A DNA stretch of 55,224 nt, taken from assembly GCA_030656575.1 (NCBI GenBank), contig JAUSPO010000168.1:1-55224 (forward strand), read 5' to 3'. Origin of the DNA: Bacillota bacterium. Its GTDB lineage: Bacteria; Bacillota; Dethiobacteria; DTU022; UBA8154. This document shows, piece after piece, positions 35,549-44,450 of this stretch. A model generated the notes under the pieces. It saw nothing but the letters and a program-made list of their open reading frames with translations. It was not told the origin of the DNA and searched no databases. How positions within the stretch are numbered: the first letter of the stretch is position 1; every line of letters begins with the position of its first letter. The translations under genes and the position numbers were made by a program.

Positions 35549-36901
35549 ATGAATAAAAAGATCCTGGTTCTTGGAGCAGGATTAACGGGACTTACGGCCG
35601 CTTATTACCTTAACCGCTTCGGTATTCCCGTAACAGTGTTGGAAAGGTCGGACTGTCCCGGCGGAACCCTGGGAATCGGTAAATGGGAAGGCTTTACATT
35701 TGACGCGGGCATCCACGTGCTGCACGGCCGTGACCCAAAAGTACTCTCCTTCCTGGAGGACGAACTGGGCATCCCGTTGGATGAGACTTACCGCAGGGCA
35801 TTTTTCGTACACGAAGGAAAAGTTTTTCCTTATCCTTTTCAGCTTAATACCTACTGCCTTCCCCTCCTTGAAAGGCTGCAAATTTTCTTTCAAATGCTCA
35901 CACCCCGGTGGGGAAGCCCTTCAAACTATGGAGAGTTTCTAAATCAAAACTTCGGGTCAGTCTTATGCAACCGTTTTATTTATCCATATGCTGAAAAATT
36001 TTGGACGATCAACCCTGGGGAGCTGACCACAGAATGGGTAGCATCCCGGATCCCAAGACCGTCACTGTCGGAGAGAGTGCAGGGACTTTTTGGGGAAGTA
36101 AAGGGAGATTTCGGCCCTAACGCTTTTTTTCGCTACCCTCAACGTGGTGGAATTTCTTCCCTGGCTGAGACTCTGGCCAGGCGTTTACAAAAACAGATTA
36201 TATACAGCGCCGAAGTCAGCCGTATAGAACCTGAATCTCACTCTGTAACCTGTGCTGATGGCAGGACTTATGATTATAATATCTGCTTATCAACTCTGCC
36301 GCTGCCGCTCACTGTCCGACTGCTGCACCCCATAGATGCTGAGATTAATCAGAAAGCTTCCCGGTTACAGTATACTTCTATCATATCTCTTTCCGTCGGT
36401 ATAGGGGGAGAGATACCCCATGATTATCATTGGGTATATTTTCCGTCTTTATCAGAGCCAATGGCAAGGGTTCATTTCCCAGGCAATATCTCACCATATA
36501 CCGTCCCTGCCGGGTGTTATTCCCTCCAGATTGAAGTGGCGCTCCGCGGGCCGGTGATTTCTCCTGAAGTGGCGCCTGGATTCTGGGAGGGCTGCCTGGA
36601 TCGGCTCCGGAAACTGGAATTGATGGGTGAGAAGAAAAATGTGCTTTTTGTTAAAGAACACCTGATCGAGCCTGCATACGTGATTTACGATCATTACCGC
36701 ATGCTGCACCTGCCAAAAATTTTAGAGTGGATTATGGAGAAGAGTATTATCCCGGTAGGCCGCTTTGGTGAGTGGAATTATCACTGGATGCATGACAGTA
36801 TTTTAAGCGGCAAAATGGCAGCGATCGGCGCGCTTACTCGTCTTTGGCCGGAATTAAAAGATCTTAATCCGACCAGAGATATTTTTTCAGCTAAAGTTTA
36901 A
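35549..36901 (+). CDS. FAD-dependent oxidoreductase, amine-oxidase/UDP-galactopyranose-mutase-like
   Basis: The 450-aa protein begins with a Rossmann FAD motif (VLGAGLTGLTAAYYL, then ERSDCPGGTLG). HVLHGRDPKVLSFL and FPYPFQLNTYCLP resemble the UDP-galactopyranose mutase and protoporphyrinogen-oxidase-like branch. The C-terminal part has RFGEWNYHWMHDSILSG, a second FAD-contacting region. It is sandwiched between a glycosyltransferase and RmlD, so a sugar-nucleotide substrate is the best guess. The ribosome-binding site is AAGGAG. Confidence 0.8.
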   Translation: MNKKILVLGAGLTGLTAAYYLNRFGIPVTVLERSDCPGGTLGIGKWEGFTFDAGIHVLHGRDPKVLSFLEDELGIPLDETYRRAFFVHEGKVFPYPFQLNTYCLPLLERLQIFFQMLTPRWGSPSNYGEFLNQNFGSVLCNRFIYPYAEKFWTINPGELTTEWVASRIPRPSLSERVQGLFGEVKGDFGPNAFFRYPQRGGISSLAETLARRLQKQIIYSAEVSRIEPESHSVTCADGRTYDYNICLSTLPLPLTVRLLHPIDAEINQKASRLQYTSIISLSVGIGGEIPHDYHWVYFPSLSEPMARVHFPGNISPYTVPAGCYSLQIEVALRGPVISPEVAPGFWEGCLDRLRKLELMGEKKNVLFVKEHLIEPAYVIYDHYRMLHLPKILEWIMEKSIIPVGRFGEWNYHWMHDSILSGKMAAIGALTRLWPELKDLNPTRDIFSAKV

Positions 36902-36918
36902 TTTAAGGAGGTAAAGAA

Positions 36919-37818
36919 ATGAGAGTTCTGGTGACCGGTGCCGGGGGAATGCTCGGACGTTCTTTTGCATTGTATCTCTCTCGTCATGAAAGCTGGGTAA
37001 ATTTTCTCTCTCACCGTTCAAAGATGGATGTAACCGATTCTACCGCTATCCAGAATGGCTTTAATCACTCACAGCCTGACGTTGTAATACACTTGGCTGC
37101 CCTGACGGACGTGGACCTGTGTCAGAAAGAGCCAGATGCCGCATATCTGACAAACTACCTGGGAACGTGGTTTGTTGCCCAGGCCTGTGCGCAGAGAAAT
37201 ATTACCATGGTCTACCTGAGCACAGATATGGTTTTTGACGGATCCAAAGAATCATCCTACATAGAGACCGACATTCCGTCCCCCCTGAATATATACGGAA
37301 AAACTAAACTGGCGGGAGAATGCCTGGTCAGAAACCTCGTTTCCCACCATTACATCATCCGTACCGGTTGGATGTTTGGGGGCATCCAGGAAGACCACAA
37401 GTTTGTAGGTAAAATAATCGAACAGATCCTGACCGGAAAAGAGTTAAAAGTAGTGACAGACAGGATTGGTTCACCTATTTATACAGAAGACCTGGCCAAT
37501 AAAATCATAAATATGCTCACTGAAAACCTGCCCTGGGGAACATACCATCTTGCAAACCGGGGCAGCTGCACCCGTTATGAGTTTGCCCGTCAGATTATGG
37601 ATTACTCTGAACTTCCCAATATTTCCATAGTCCCGATCCTTTCTTCCGATTTCCCGGTAGACACTCCCCGTCCGGCTATGACTGCCCTGCGTAATTATTC
37701 CCTGGAGTTAATGGGGAAAGACGACATGCGAACCTGGCAGGAAGCTCTCAATGAATACGTGGCGAAAATGGTAAAAGAGCGTAAGAGGAAGACGGAACCG
37801 TTAAGAATTGCCCGATAA
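36919..37818 (+). CDS. rfbD: dTDP-4-dehydrorhamnose reductase (RmlD/RfbD-like)
   Basis: NADPH-dependent short-chain-type reductase making dTDP-L-rhamnose. The 299-aa protein has the nucleotide motif VTGAGGMLGR, the Y-x3-K pair in YGKTKLAGE, and IHLAALTDVDLCQ and RTGWMFGG in family positions. The ribosome-binding site is GGAGGTAAAG. It is the last gene of the GT2-oxidoreductase-RmlD cassette and ends before a strong terminator. No rmlA, B or C is present in the window. Confidence 0.88.
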   Translation: MRVLVTGAGGMLGRSFALYLSRHESWVNFLSHRSKMDVTDSTAIQNGFNHSQPDVVIHLAALTDVDLCQKEPDAAYLTNYLGTWFVAQACAQRNITMVYLSTDMVFDGSKESSYIETDIPSPLNIYGKTKLAGECLVRNLVSHHYIIRTGWMFGGIQEDHKFVGKIIEQILTGKELKVVTDRIGSPIYTEDLANKIINMLTENLPWGTYHLANRGSCTRYEFARQIMDYSELPNISIVPILSSDFPVDTPRPAMTALRNYSLELMGKDDMRTWQEALNEYVAKMVKERKRKTEPLRIAR

Positions 37819-37823
37819 AAAAT

Positions 37824-37873
37824 AACCGCCAATTAGTCAGCTTTCTTTAGACCGCATTTTTGGCGGTTTTTTA
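37824..37873 (+). terminator. terminator of the glycan cassette
   Basis: The 9-bp arms AACCGCCAA and TTGGCGGTT flank a 27-nt loop, with a T-run following. Confidence 0.7.
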
Positions 37874-37920
37874 CTTTTAAAACTGTAGAATGTTTCTCAG
37901 AGTGAATCGGTTTACTTAGT

Positions 37921-38381
37921 TTATTTTACGGTTAACACATTAGTATCTGCTTCATTAACAACAGCGCTACTGACACTTCCAAGGAATAGCTTTTTCAAAC
38001 CACCCTGCCCTCTACTGCCAATAACTATCATATCAAACCCTCCCTCTGAAGCAACCCTTGTAATTACTTCAGAAGGATGCCCTTCCTCAAAAATCGTGCG
38101 CGCTTTTATGTTATTCTTTTCAAATATCTTTAAGGCTTCTGATACAATCTTTTTTCTTTCCTCTTTGTGCTGCTCCTCCATCTTTCTAAAGAGTTTTATA
38201 TCTTCTTTTGTTACAGTGCCTCTACCATACCCCCCCCTCGAAGATAAGCATAATCCGGGGTGCTATTATAAACATGTATTATGGCAACCTCATCAACTTT
38301 ACAACCACTAGCGATTTTAGAAGCTTCTTCTAAAGCTTTTTGACTATGCTCCGACCCATCCGTACAAACTAAAATTTTCAT
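37921..38381 (-). pseudogene. universal stress protein (UspA family), frameshifted at a G8 tract
   Basis: The N-terminal frame gives MKILVCTDGSEHSQKALEE (ATG at 38381 after GAGGAGTG) and stops just past a run of eight Gs (38230-38237). One more G, or two fewer, joins it to the second frame, which ends with DMIVIGSRGQGGLKKLFLGS and VSSAVVNEADTNVLTVK, the ATP-binding G-x2-G-x9-G-S/T signature. Together they make a normal-length Usp. The site may be a sequencing homopolymer error or a slippable tract. Confidence 0.85.
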
Positions 38382-38503
38382 TTGAATCACTCCTCGCAAT
38401 TTTTCAAAAGGCAAAGAATCTTTTTATACTCTAATATACCATAACATGATAATATATTGAAAGATAACATAGCAGAGAAGGTAGGAGCATTGGCTGCCTG
38501 CCT

Positions 38504-38535
38504 AAAAAAATAAGCCTCTTAAAAAAAGGCTTATC
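38504..38535 (-). terminator. terminator of the tRNA operon
   Basis: On the minus strand the stem ATAAGCCT/AGGCTTAT is followed by a run of seven Ts. A second hairpin, CCGGGAG/CTCCCGG at 38554-38573, lies just before it. Confidence 0.8.
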
Positions 38536-38644
38536 ACGGGATTTTACTTTAGCCGGGAGCGGACACTCCCGGTTCTTATTTTGCCCTGGCACTAAAAGAA
38601 TTGCATGCTATTGCAGTACCGGACTTTTTAAAACCCTCTGAATG

Positions 38645-38722
38645 TGGTGCGCCCGGCAGGATTCGAACCTGCGACCTCCTGATTCGTAGTCAGTTACTCT
38701 ATCCAGGCTGAGCTACGAGCGC
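38645..38722 (-). tRNA. tRNA-Arg(ACG)
   Basis: The minus strand has acceptor GCGCTCG/CGGGCGC, D-arm, anticodon loop CTACGAA (ACG), T-arm with TTCGAAT and encoded CCA. A34 becomes inosine through TadA, encoded at 30.35 kb. The bottom pair of the anticodon stem is an A-G mismatch. Confidence 0.95.
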
Positions 38723-38727
38723 ATATT

Positions 38728-38822
38728 TGGCGGAGAGAGTGGGATTCGAACCCACGAAGCGAGCTTTAACCCGCTTAATCGCTTAGCAGGCGACCGCCTT
38801 CGACCGGCTCGGCCATCTCTCC
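38728..38822 (-). tRNA. tRNA-Ser(GCT)
   Basis: Class II tRNA: acceptor GGAGAGA/TCTCTCC, anticodon loop CTGCTAA (GCT), long variable arm, TTCGAAT T-loop and encoded CCA. It reads AGC/AGU. Confidence 0.95.
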
Positions 38823-38846
38823 GCATGTAAGCTTTGACGCTCTTTC

Positions 38847-38933
38847 TGGCGGAGGGGGTGGGATTCGAACCCACGGCTCTTTCGAGTCACCAGTTTTCAA
38901 GACTGGCTCCTTAAACCGCTCGGACACCCCTCC
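38847..38933 (-). tRNA. tRNA-Ser(TGA)
   Basis: Class II tRNA: acceptor GGAGGGG/CCCCTCC, anticodon loop CTTGAAA (TGA), variable arm, TTCGAAT T-loop and encoded CCA. It reads UCA and related codons. Confidence 0.95.
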
Positions 38934-38946
38934 TAAGGTTAAAAAA

Positions 38947-38975
38947 AGTATAACATAGAAGCACCTTTTTGTCAA
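38947..38975 (-). promoter_or_regulatory. promoter of the tRNA-Ser/Ser/Arg operon
   Basis: TTGACA (38975-38970) and TATACT (38952-38947) on the minus strand with a 17-nt spacer, 14 nt before the first tRNA. The three tRNAs therefore do not depend on read-through from serS. Confidence 0.8.
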
Positions 38976-39152
38976 CGAACCGAACCCTTTTGAAAAGTCA
39001 CTCTGAGAGCAGATTTTTGGGAAAGAAGCCATTTCCCGGCTGCATGACGGGGTTCTTTGCCTTCCAGTTCAACGGATACGTTGAGCACTCATAGCAACTT
39101 CACCCAGCAAGAGGATTGCTTTTTGCAGTGTTTCATCCATTAATGGACTGGA

Positions 39153-40436
39153 TCAGGGAACTCTGATCACGCCTTCTGATGAAGAAGGAAAGTAAGGGCG
39201 CAGCGCCTCGGGAATGATTACACTTCCATCAGCCTGCTGGTAGTTTTCAAGGATAGCGGCAAGGGTCCGCCCCACAGCTACTCCAGAACCGTTAAGGGTA
39301 TGGACAAACTCGGCTTTGACCCCAGGCGCAGGACGAAAGCGAATGCCGGCGCGACGGGACTGAAAATCCCGGAAGTTACTGCAGGAAGAAACCTCCCTGT
39401 AAGCACCATATGATGGAAACCAGATTTCCAGATCATATTTTTTGGCAGCGGCAAAACCTAAATCTCCTGTACACATAAGCATAACCCGGTAAGGTATTCC
39501 CAGGAGCTGTAAAACCCTTTCAGCGTTCCCTACGAGCTTTTCAAGTTCTTCATTGGAGTCCTCCGGTGCTGTGAATTTCACCAGTTCAACTTTGTTAAAC
39601 TGGTGCTGCCTGATCAATCCCCTCGTATCCCTTCCATGGGCACCTGCCTCGGCACGAAAGCAGGCACTGTAGCCCACGTAGTAGAGAGGCAGCTGTTTCC
39701 CATCGAGAATCTCATCCCGGTGCATATTGGTCACCGGCACCTCTGCCGTGGGGATCAGCCAGTAGTCTGTCCCTTCAACATGAAAAGCATCTTCAGCAAA
39801 CTTTGGAAGCTGCCCGGTTCCAAGCATACTCTCACTGTTCACCATAAAGGGAGGAAAAATCTCCTTGTAGCCGTGTTCAGAAGTGTGCAGATCGAGCATA
39901 AAATTAATTAATGCTCTTTCCAGACGGGCACCAAGACCCTGATAAAGGACAAACCGGGAACCTGTAATTTTTCTGGCACGGGGAAAATCCAGGATCCCCA
40001 GAAGCTCTCCGATATCCCAGTGAGCCCTTGGTGTAAAATCAAACTCCGGAACATTACCATAGCGTCGGACTTCCAAATTGTCCTCTTCAGCCGAACCAAA
40101 AGGAACCTGCGGATCTGGAAGATTGGGGATATGTAAAAGAATCTTTTCCAAATTTGTCTCTATTTCCTTATTCTTTTCGTCAATGTTTTTAATACGTTCA
40201 TTTACAAGCTGCATTTTTTCAACAAGTGTATCAGCGTCCTGCCCATCTTTTTTCAGGCGGCCCACTTCTTTGGAGACTGTATTGCGCTGGTGTTTAAGGG
40301 CTTCCACTTCCTGGAGCAGATCACGGCGCGTTTTATCGAGACGTGAAAATTCTTCCAGGTCAGCTTTTTCCCCTTTGGCGTTAATGGCATCCTGCACTAC
40401 TTCAATGTTTTCCCTTACAAAACGTAAATCCAACAT
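39153..40436 (-). CDS. serS: seryl-tRNA synthetase
   Basis: Charges tRNA-Ser. The 427-aa class II synthetase begins with the coiled-coil tRNA-binding arm (about 1-110; [18 protein letters not shown] then charged helices), and its core carries [15 protein letters not shown], motif 2 [19 protein letters not shown] and motif 3 [15 protein letters not shown]. The length is normal. It lies 28 nt downstream of argS and upstream of two serine tRNAs. It appears intact. Confidence 0.97.
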   Translation of the reverse strand: MLDLRFVRENIEVVQDAINAKGEKADLEEFSRLDKTRRDLLQEVEALKHQRNTVSKEVGRLKKDGQDADTLVEKMQLVNERIKNIDEKNKEIETNLEKILLHIPNLPDPQVPFGSAEEDNLEVRRYGNVPEFDFTPRAHWDIGELLGILDFPRARKITGSRFVLYQGLGARLERALINFMLDLHTSEHGYKEIFPPFMVNSESMLGTGQLPKFAEDAFHVEGTDYWLIPTAEVPVTNMHRDEILDGKQLPLYYVGYSACFRAEAGAHGRDTRGLIRQHQFNKVELVKFTAPEDSNEELEKLVGNAERVLQLLGIPYRVMLMCTGDLGFAAAKKYDLEIWFPSYGAYREVSSCSNFRDFQSRRAGIRFRPAPGVKAEFVHTLNGSGVAVGRTLAAILENYQQADGSVIIPEALRPYFPSSSEGVIRVP

Positions 40437-40463
40437 CTGCTGTCTCTCCCCTTTTCTAAATAC

Positions 40464-42191
40464 TTACATCTCCTCAGGAGCTTCAATTCCCAGAAGGTCA
40501 AGACCGTTCTTAATGACGATACGTACACCCTCAATAAGCAGGAACCGGTTCTTCCTGAGGCTTTCAGGAGCGTTAAGAACAGGACAGTTGTGATAAAATT
40601 TATTAAAATCCCTGGCAAGGTCCACCAGGTACCGCGCCATGTGAGAAGGACGATAATCTGCTGCAGAACGCCTAATTTGCTCTTTAAAGCGGGCCATAGT
40701 TATAAGAAGCTGCTCCTCTTCAGGATCACTGAGGAATCCTGTTTCCGATAAGAGCAGGGAATCGTCCGTCTCCGGAGCCACAGCATTTCCGTCCTGTCCA
40801 GCTTTTCTTAAGATACTGCAGATCCGCGCATGGGCATACTGCACATAGGGAGCTGTTTCACCGGAAAAATCCAGCACTTTATCCCAGTCAAATTCTATAT
40901 CCTTAATGCGGTCGTTAATTAAATCCCCAAAGATAACCGCGCCCAGACCCACCATACGTGCCGCTTCCTCTTTATCATGCAAATCAGGGTTTTTCTCCTG
41001 GATAATTCGATGGGCCATCTCGATAGCTCTGTTCAAGACATCCTCCAGAAAAATAACATTGCCCTCCCGGGTCGACATTCGCCCGTCCTTAAAGTGAATT
41101 AAACCGAAAGGAACATGGACACAGTGCTTAGACCAGGTATAGCCCAACAGTTCAATGATCTTAAAAAGCTGTTTGAAATGGAGAGTCTGCTCAGCGCCTA
41201 CTACATAGACCAGCTTCTGGAAATGATATTGTTCATGCCTGTAAATAGCAGCAGCCAGGTCCCTGGTGATATAAAGGGCGGCGCCGTCTTTTTTACGCAG
41301 CAGGCAGGGGGGCATTCCATGAGGCTCCAGATCCGCCAACAGCGCACCATCACTCTCCCTGGCCAGTCCTTTTCCCACGGCCAGGTTTATTGTATCTTCA
41401 AGGAGGTGATTGTAAAAGCTTTCTCCCTGGAAAGAATCAAATTTTATTCCCAGGAAATTATAGATCCGCTTAAATTCCTCAAGGCTTAAACCACGAAATC
41501 GTTCCCAGATCTCCATAGCTTCCTTGTCGTTCATTTCCAGTTTTCTGAACCATTGACGCGCCTCTTCATCAAGATCAGGTTCCTTCTCTGCTTCCCGGTG
41601 AAAAAGGACATAGAGCTGATAAAGGTAATGGACGGGGTCTTTTTCCAGCTTCGAGCTCTCCCCCCAGCGCCGGTAAGCCACAATTAACTTACCGAACTGC
41701 GTGCCCCAGTCTCCCAGGTGATTAATGCCCATGACATGATAACCGAGGGCTATGTAGAGGCGGCAGAGGGCGTTCCCAATCACCGTTGAGCGCAAGTGCC
41801 CCACACCAAAGGGTTTGGCAATATTTGGAGCGGAATAGTCTACGACTATCGTCTCGTCGTGGCGTTTTTCTTCCTTTCCATAGGCAGTTCCCATTCTTAC
41901 AATTTCCGGGATAAGCTGTTTAAAAAGATGGAGCCGATCTACATAAAAATTCAGGTAAGGACCTTCGCTGATAGCCTTTCCCAGGTAACGGTCAGGCTCT
42001 ATTTTAGCGGCAAGCTCAGATGCTATGGCCTGGGGCGCTTTCCTTAGCTGCCTGGCAAGCAGGTAACAGGGGAAGGAATATTCACCCATCCCCGGCTCAG
42101 GGGGGATCTCCAGATAAGAGGCCGCCTCAGCTGCATCAAGTCCCGTTAATGTTGAAAGTATGTTTGATATCTGTTCTCTGAAAGCAAGCAA
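40464..42191 (-). CDS. argS: arginyl-tRNA synthetase
   Basis: Charges tRNA-Arg. The 575-aa class I synthetase has an N-terminal ArgRS domain, the HIGH-like motif in SAPNIAKPFGVGHLRST, and the KMS-type region in DGRMSTREGNVIFL, where KMSKS is altered to RMSTR as is usual in ArgRS. The DALR anticodon-binding domain (APYVQYAHARICSILRK onwards) ends it. It is followed 28 nt later by serS. Confidence 0.97.
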   Translation of the reverse strand: MLAFREQISNILSTLTGLDAAEAASYLEIPPEPGMGEYSFPCYLLARQLRKAPQAIASELAAKIEPDRYLGKAISEGPYLNFYVDRLHLFKQLIPEIVRMGTAYGKEEKRHDETIVVDYSAPNIAKPFGVGHLRSTVIGNALCRLYIALGYHVMGINHLGDWGTQFGKLIVAYRRWGESSKLEKDPVHYLYQLYVLFHREAEKEPDLDEEARQWFRKLEMNDKEAMEIWERFRGLSLEEFKRIYNFLGIKFDSFQGESFYNHLLEDTINLAVGKGLARESDGALLADLEPHGMPPCLLRKKDGAALYITRDLAAAIYRHEQYHFQKLVYVVGAEQTLHFKQLFKIIELLGYTWSKHCVHVPFGLIHFKDGRMSTREGNVIFLEDVLNRAIEMAHRIIQEKNPDLHDKEEAARMVGLGAVIFGDLINDRIKDIEFDWDKVLDFSGETAPYVQYAHARICSILRKAGQDGNAVAPETDDSLLLSETGFLSDPEEEQLLITMARFKEQIRRSAADYRPSHMARYLVDLARDFNKFYHNCPVLNAPESLRKNRFLLIEGVRIVIKNGLDLLGIEAPEEM

Positions 42192-42347
42192 AATTAATCA
42201 CGATCCTTTGCTAAAATTCCCGTATAAATCTTTTTCCTTATTCTACCTTAAGTATAAGAGGAAAACAATGCGATACAGCAAAAAAGCTTCTATCTTTCTT
42301 ACGTAGTTATAGCCATTCGGTAATACAAATATGCCCAACGAAGCAAA

Positions 42348-44450
42348 TTACTCTGGGTTTATATAGAATGGACGCTTTACTATACGGTTTAGAGGAGGAT
42401 ATTCAGAAGGTGGTTCCCAGGCCACTCCGTCCACTAAAAACACAAGCTGGTCAGGTTCAAGATTATTCGTCAGCGTCAAAAGCAGCGCATCCAAAAAGAG
42501 AGCCGCCAGTGCTTTTTCCTGGGGATTGGCGTCAGGGGGAAACAATTTTTTAAATGATGGGCCCCAGTCTAAGATGATTTCTTCTCGCAAAACTGTAATT
42601 TTATTAAGTTCCAACAGCTCAGGTAATAAGCTGCTGCTTTCCTCCAGAAGAATTCTGACCAGATCATGAGGAGTATTAAATTTTCCTCCAAGCTGGACCG
42701 CTTCCCGGGGAAGCAGGTAATAACGTTCTCCGGAGCGATAAGGCAGGTAGAGCAGCATTCTATTATTTTCCCCGGGATGGCGCGGTGGAAAAACCTGGTC
42801 AATGATCAGCCCTTCAGCACCAAAGCTTTCGGAATACTGCCCATCTACCAAAAAGCGGATACCTTCCACTGCATTAAATTGGGAGACAGTAAAAATCAGG
42901 GAATCTATAATGCCAACAATCTGGCTCGAACCCCCAAGACGGTTGAGTGCTCCAGGGAGGTTAATTTCAGTGAGACCGTCTTTTTGAACTACGTTAATAC
43001 CCGTATCTTTGGGAATAGTCCGCGAAAGGCCGCTAAAGCGGCGGGGGCCTTTCACCAGCTCATTGACAGCAACCTGTAGAACCCTCAAAGTCCTTTTCAC
43101 ATTACGGTTTACGGGAATAAGATGCACAGCCTCTTCATCGTAAAAATACAGGGTAAGGTAGAATTCGTCTCCTGGCCGTTCAAAGGCAACAGGCCGATAT
43201 ATTTCCCCACCCTGTTCAAAGTCTGCCTTCTCCGTTTCCTCATAGTAGATACCCGGACCGGGAATATCCAGAATAAAGATATTGCCATAGCTTCCAGCCA
43301 GGGTGAGGATTGTGCCATCGTTCGCCAAAGCCATTTTTTCTATACGGCTGGCCATCTCTATTTTTTGCAATGTGTTGCCATTGTTGTCCAGCACCAAGAC
43401 CATGCTAAAATCATCGCTGTATTCCCGCCAGGAAGAAGCTACGATTCTCTCACCATTAAAAGATGTCCGGATCAAAGAACCGTCAGGAATCCTCTTTTTC
43501 CAAAGAACGTGGCCGTCTTTATGAAAAGCAAAAAGGTTGCTGCTCCCGCCGGAGAAAGCACTGTAGGCCAGTACCTGCTCTCCTCCTTCGGTGATGTCCA
43601 GCCAGCTTATTTCTATATTGATGGAATGACTGGATAAAAGGACGGGGGGAGCCGTTTCCCTCAGACTGTAAAAATTGATCATCTCCCCCGTATAGGTAAC
43701 AACAAAATTTCCGCAGCCCGACACAGAAGACAGCAGAGCCTTTTCCTCCCATAACAGATCTCCCATGGAGAGAATAACAAGGGTGTTTATTTGATCCCCT
43801 TTTTCAAGATAATAAAGCTCCCCTCCGGGTAAAATTTTTAGATCCAAAATCATACCGGTTTTCAATTCCCCGAGCGGAGTGCCCCATTTATCCAAATAAT
43901 AAAGCATATAACCGTCTTCTTCTTCAATAGAAACCGCTAAGTAATTACCCTCCGGATCAAGAGCGAGTTGTCTAGGCCTGCCCTCAAAAAGATTTTCCCA
44001 TAAAACATGCCCGTCATTTCTCAAAAAATATAATTTACCAAGGTCTGTGCCCACTGCCACATAGCACCCGTCAGAAGTCAAATCGGCAGCTACAGGGCTG
44101 CCTTCAGGGAAAAATTCCCACCTCAGGCGCCCCTGATCATCTAACATATTAATTGAGCGAGCATCCAGGCTGAAGATAATCTCACTTCCAGAGCTGGAAA
44201 TGGCAAGAGCATGCACGGTCATTTCCGGGTTCACAACAGAAAAGCGCCCCCTGAGATACAAGTCACCTGATCTTTCCAGCCCCCATATTACAGGCTCAAC
44301 AGGAGCATCCTGGGAAAAGGGGATCCTCGGAGCACAGGCAGAGCTTTGAAGCAGCGCCGTTAATAGTAGAATAATAAGAGCCTGTTTCAGATAAGGGTAT
44401 ATTTTCCCTGGCAATAAAATTACCTTAACATTATTTTTTCTGATAGTCAT
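42348..44450 (-). CDS. lipoprotein with beta-propeller and GerMN domains (LpqB-like)
   Basis: A 700-aa exported protein. A hydrophobic segment (about 21-36) ends in SSACAP, a plausible lipobox with Cys. Residues about 55-410 are repeated blade-like units (GSEIIFSLDARSINMLDDQG, DGHVLWENLFEGRPRQ) of a beta-propeller. A GerMN domain follows (about 425-560; LRVLQVAVNELVKGPRR and GLTEINLPGALN), then a second, weaker GerMN-like unit. The start overlaps the histidine kinase stop in ATATGA, so it is translationally coupled. Actinobacterial LpqB, linked to MtrAB, has the same two domain types in reverse order. It may sense or tune envelope state through the kinase. Confidence 0.8.
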   Translation of the reverse strand: MTIRKNNVKVILLPGKIYPYLKQALIILLLTALLQSSACAPRIPFSQDAPVEPVIWGLERSGDLYLRGRFSVVNPEMTVHALAISSSGSEIIFSLDARSINMLDDQGRLRWEFFPEGSPVAADLTSDGCYVAVGTDLGKLYFLRNDGHVLWENLFEGRPRQLALDPEGNYLAVSIEEEDGYMLYYLDKWGTPLGELKTGMILDLKILPGGELYYLEKGDQINTLVILSMGDLLWEEKALLSSVSGCGNFVVTYTGEMINFYSLRETAPPVLLSSHSINIEISWLDITEGGEQVLAYSAFSGGSSNLFAFHKDGHVLWKKRIPDGSLIRTSFNGERIVASSWREYSDDFSMVLVLDNNGNTLQKIEMASRIEKMALANDGTILTLAGSYGNIFILDIPGPGIYYEETEKADFEQGGEIYRPVAFERPGDEFYLTLYFYDEEAVHLIPVNRNVKRTLRVLQVAVNELVKGPRRFSGLSRTIPKDTGINVVQKDGLTEINLPGALNRLGGSSQIVGIIDSLIFTVSQFNAVEGIRFLVDGQYSESFGAEGLIIDQVFPPRHPGENNRMLLYLPYRSGERYYLLPREAVQLGGKFNTPHDLVRILLEESSSLLPELLELNKITVLREEIILDWGPSFKKLFPPDANPQEKALAALFLDALLLTLTNNLEPDQLVFLVDGVAWEPPSEYPPLNRIVKRPFYINPE

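Noticed and set aside
38775-39032. 85-aa open frame on the minus strand
   Set aside because: It runs through two tRNA-Ser genes and is an artefact of their sequence.
39000-39140. Possible frameshifted small gene (MDETLQKAILLLGEVAMSAQ...) after serS
   Set aside because: It starts with ATG at 39140 but has no ribosome-binding site and stops after 23 codons; a one-base shift would extend it, but I cannot confirm a family.
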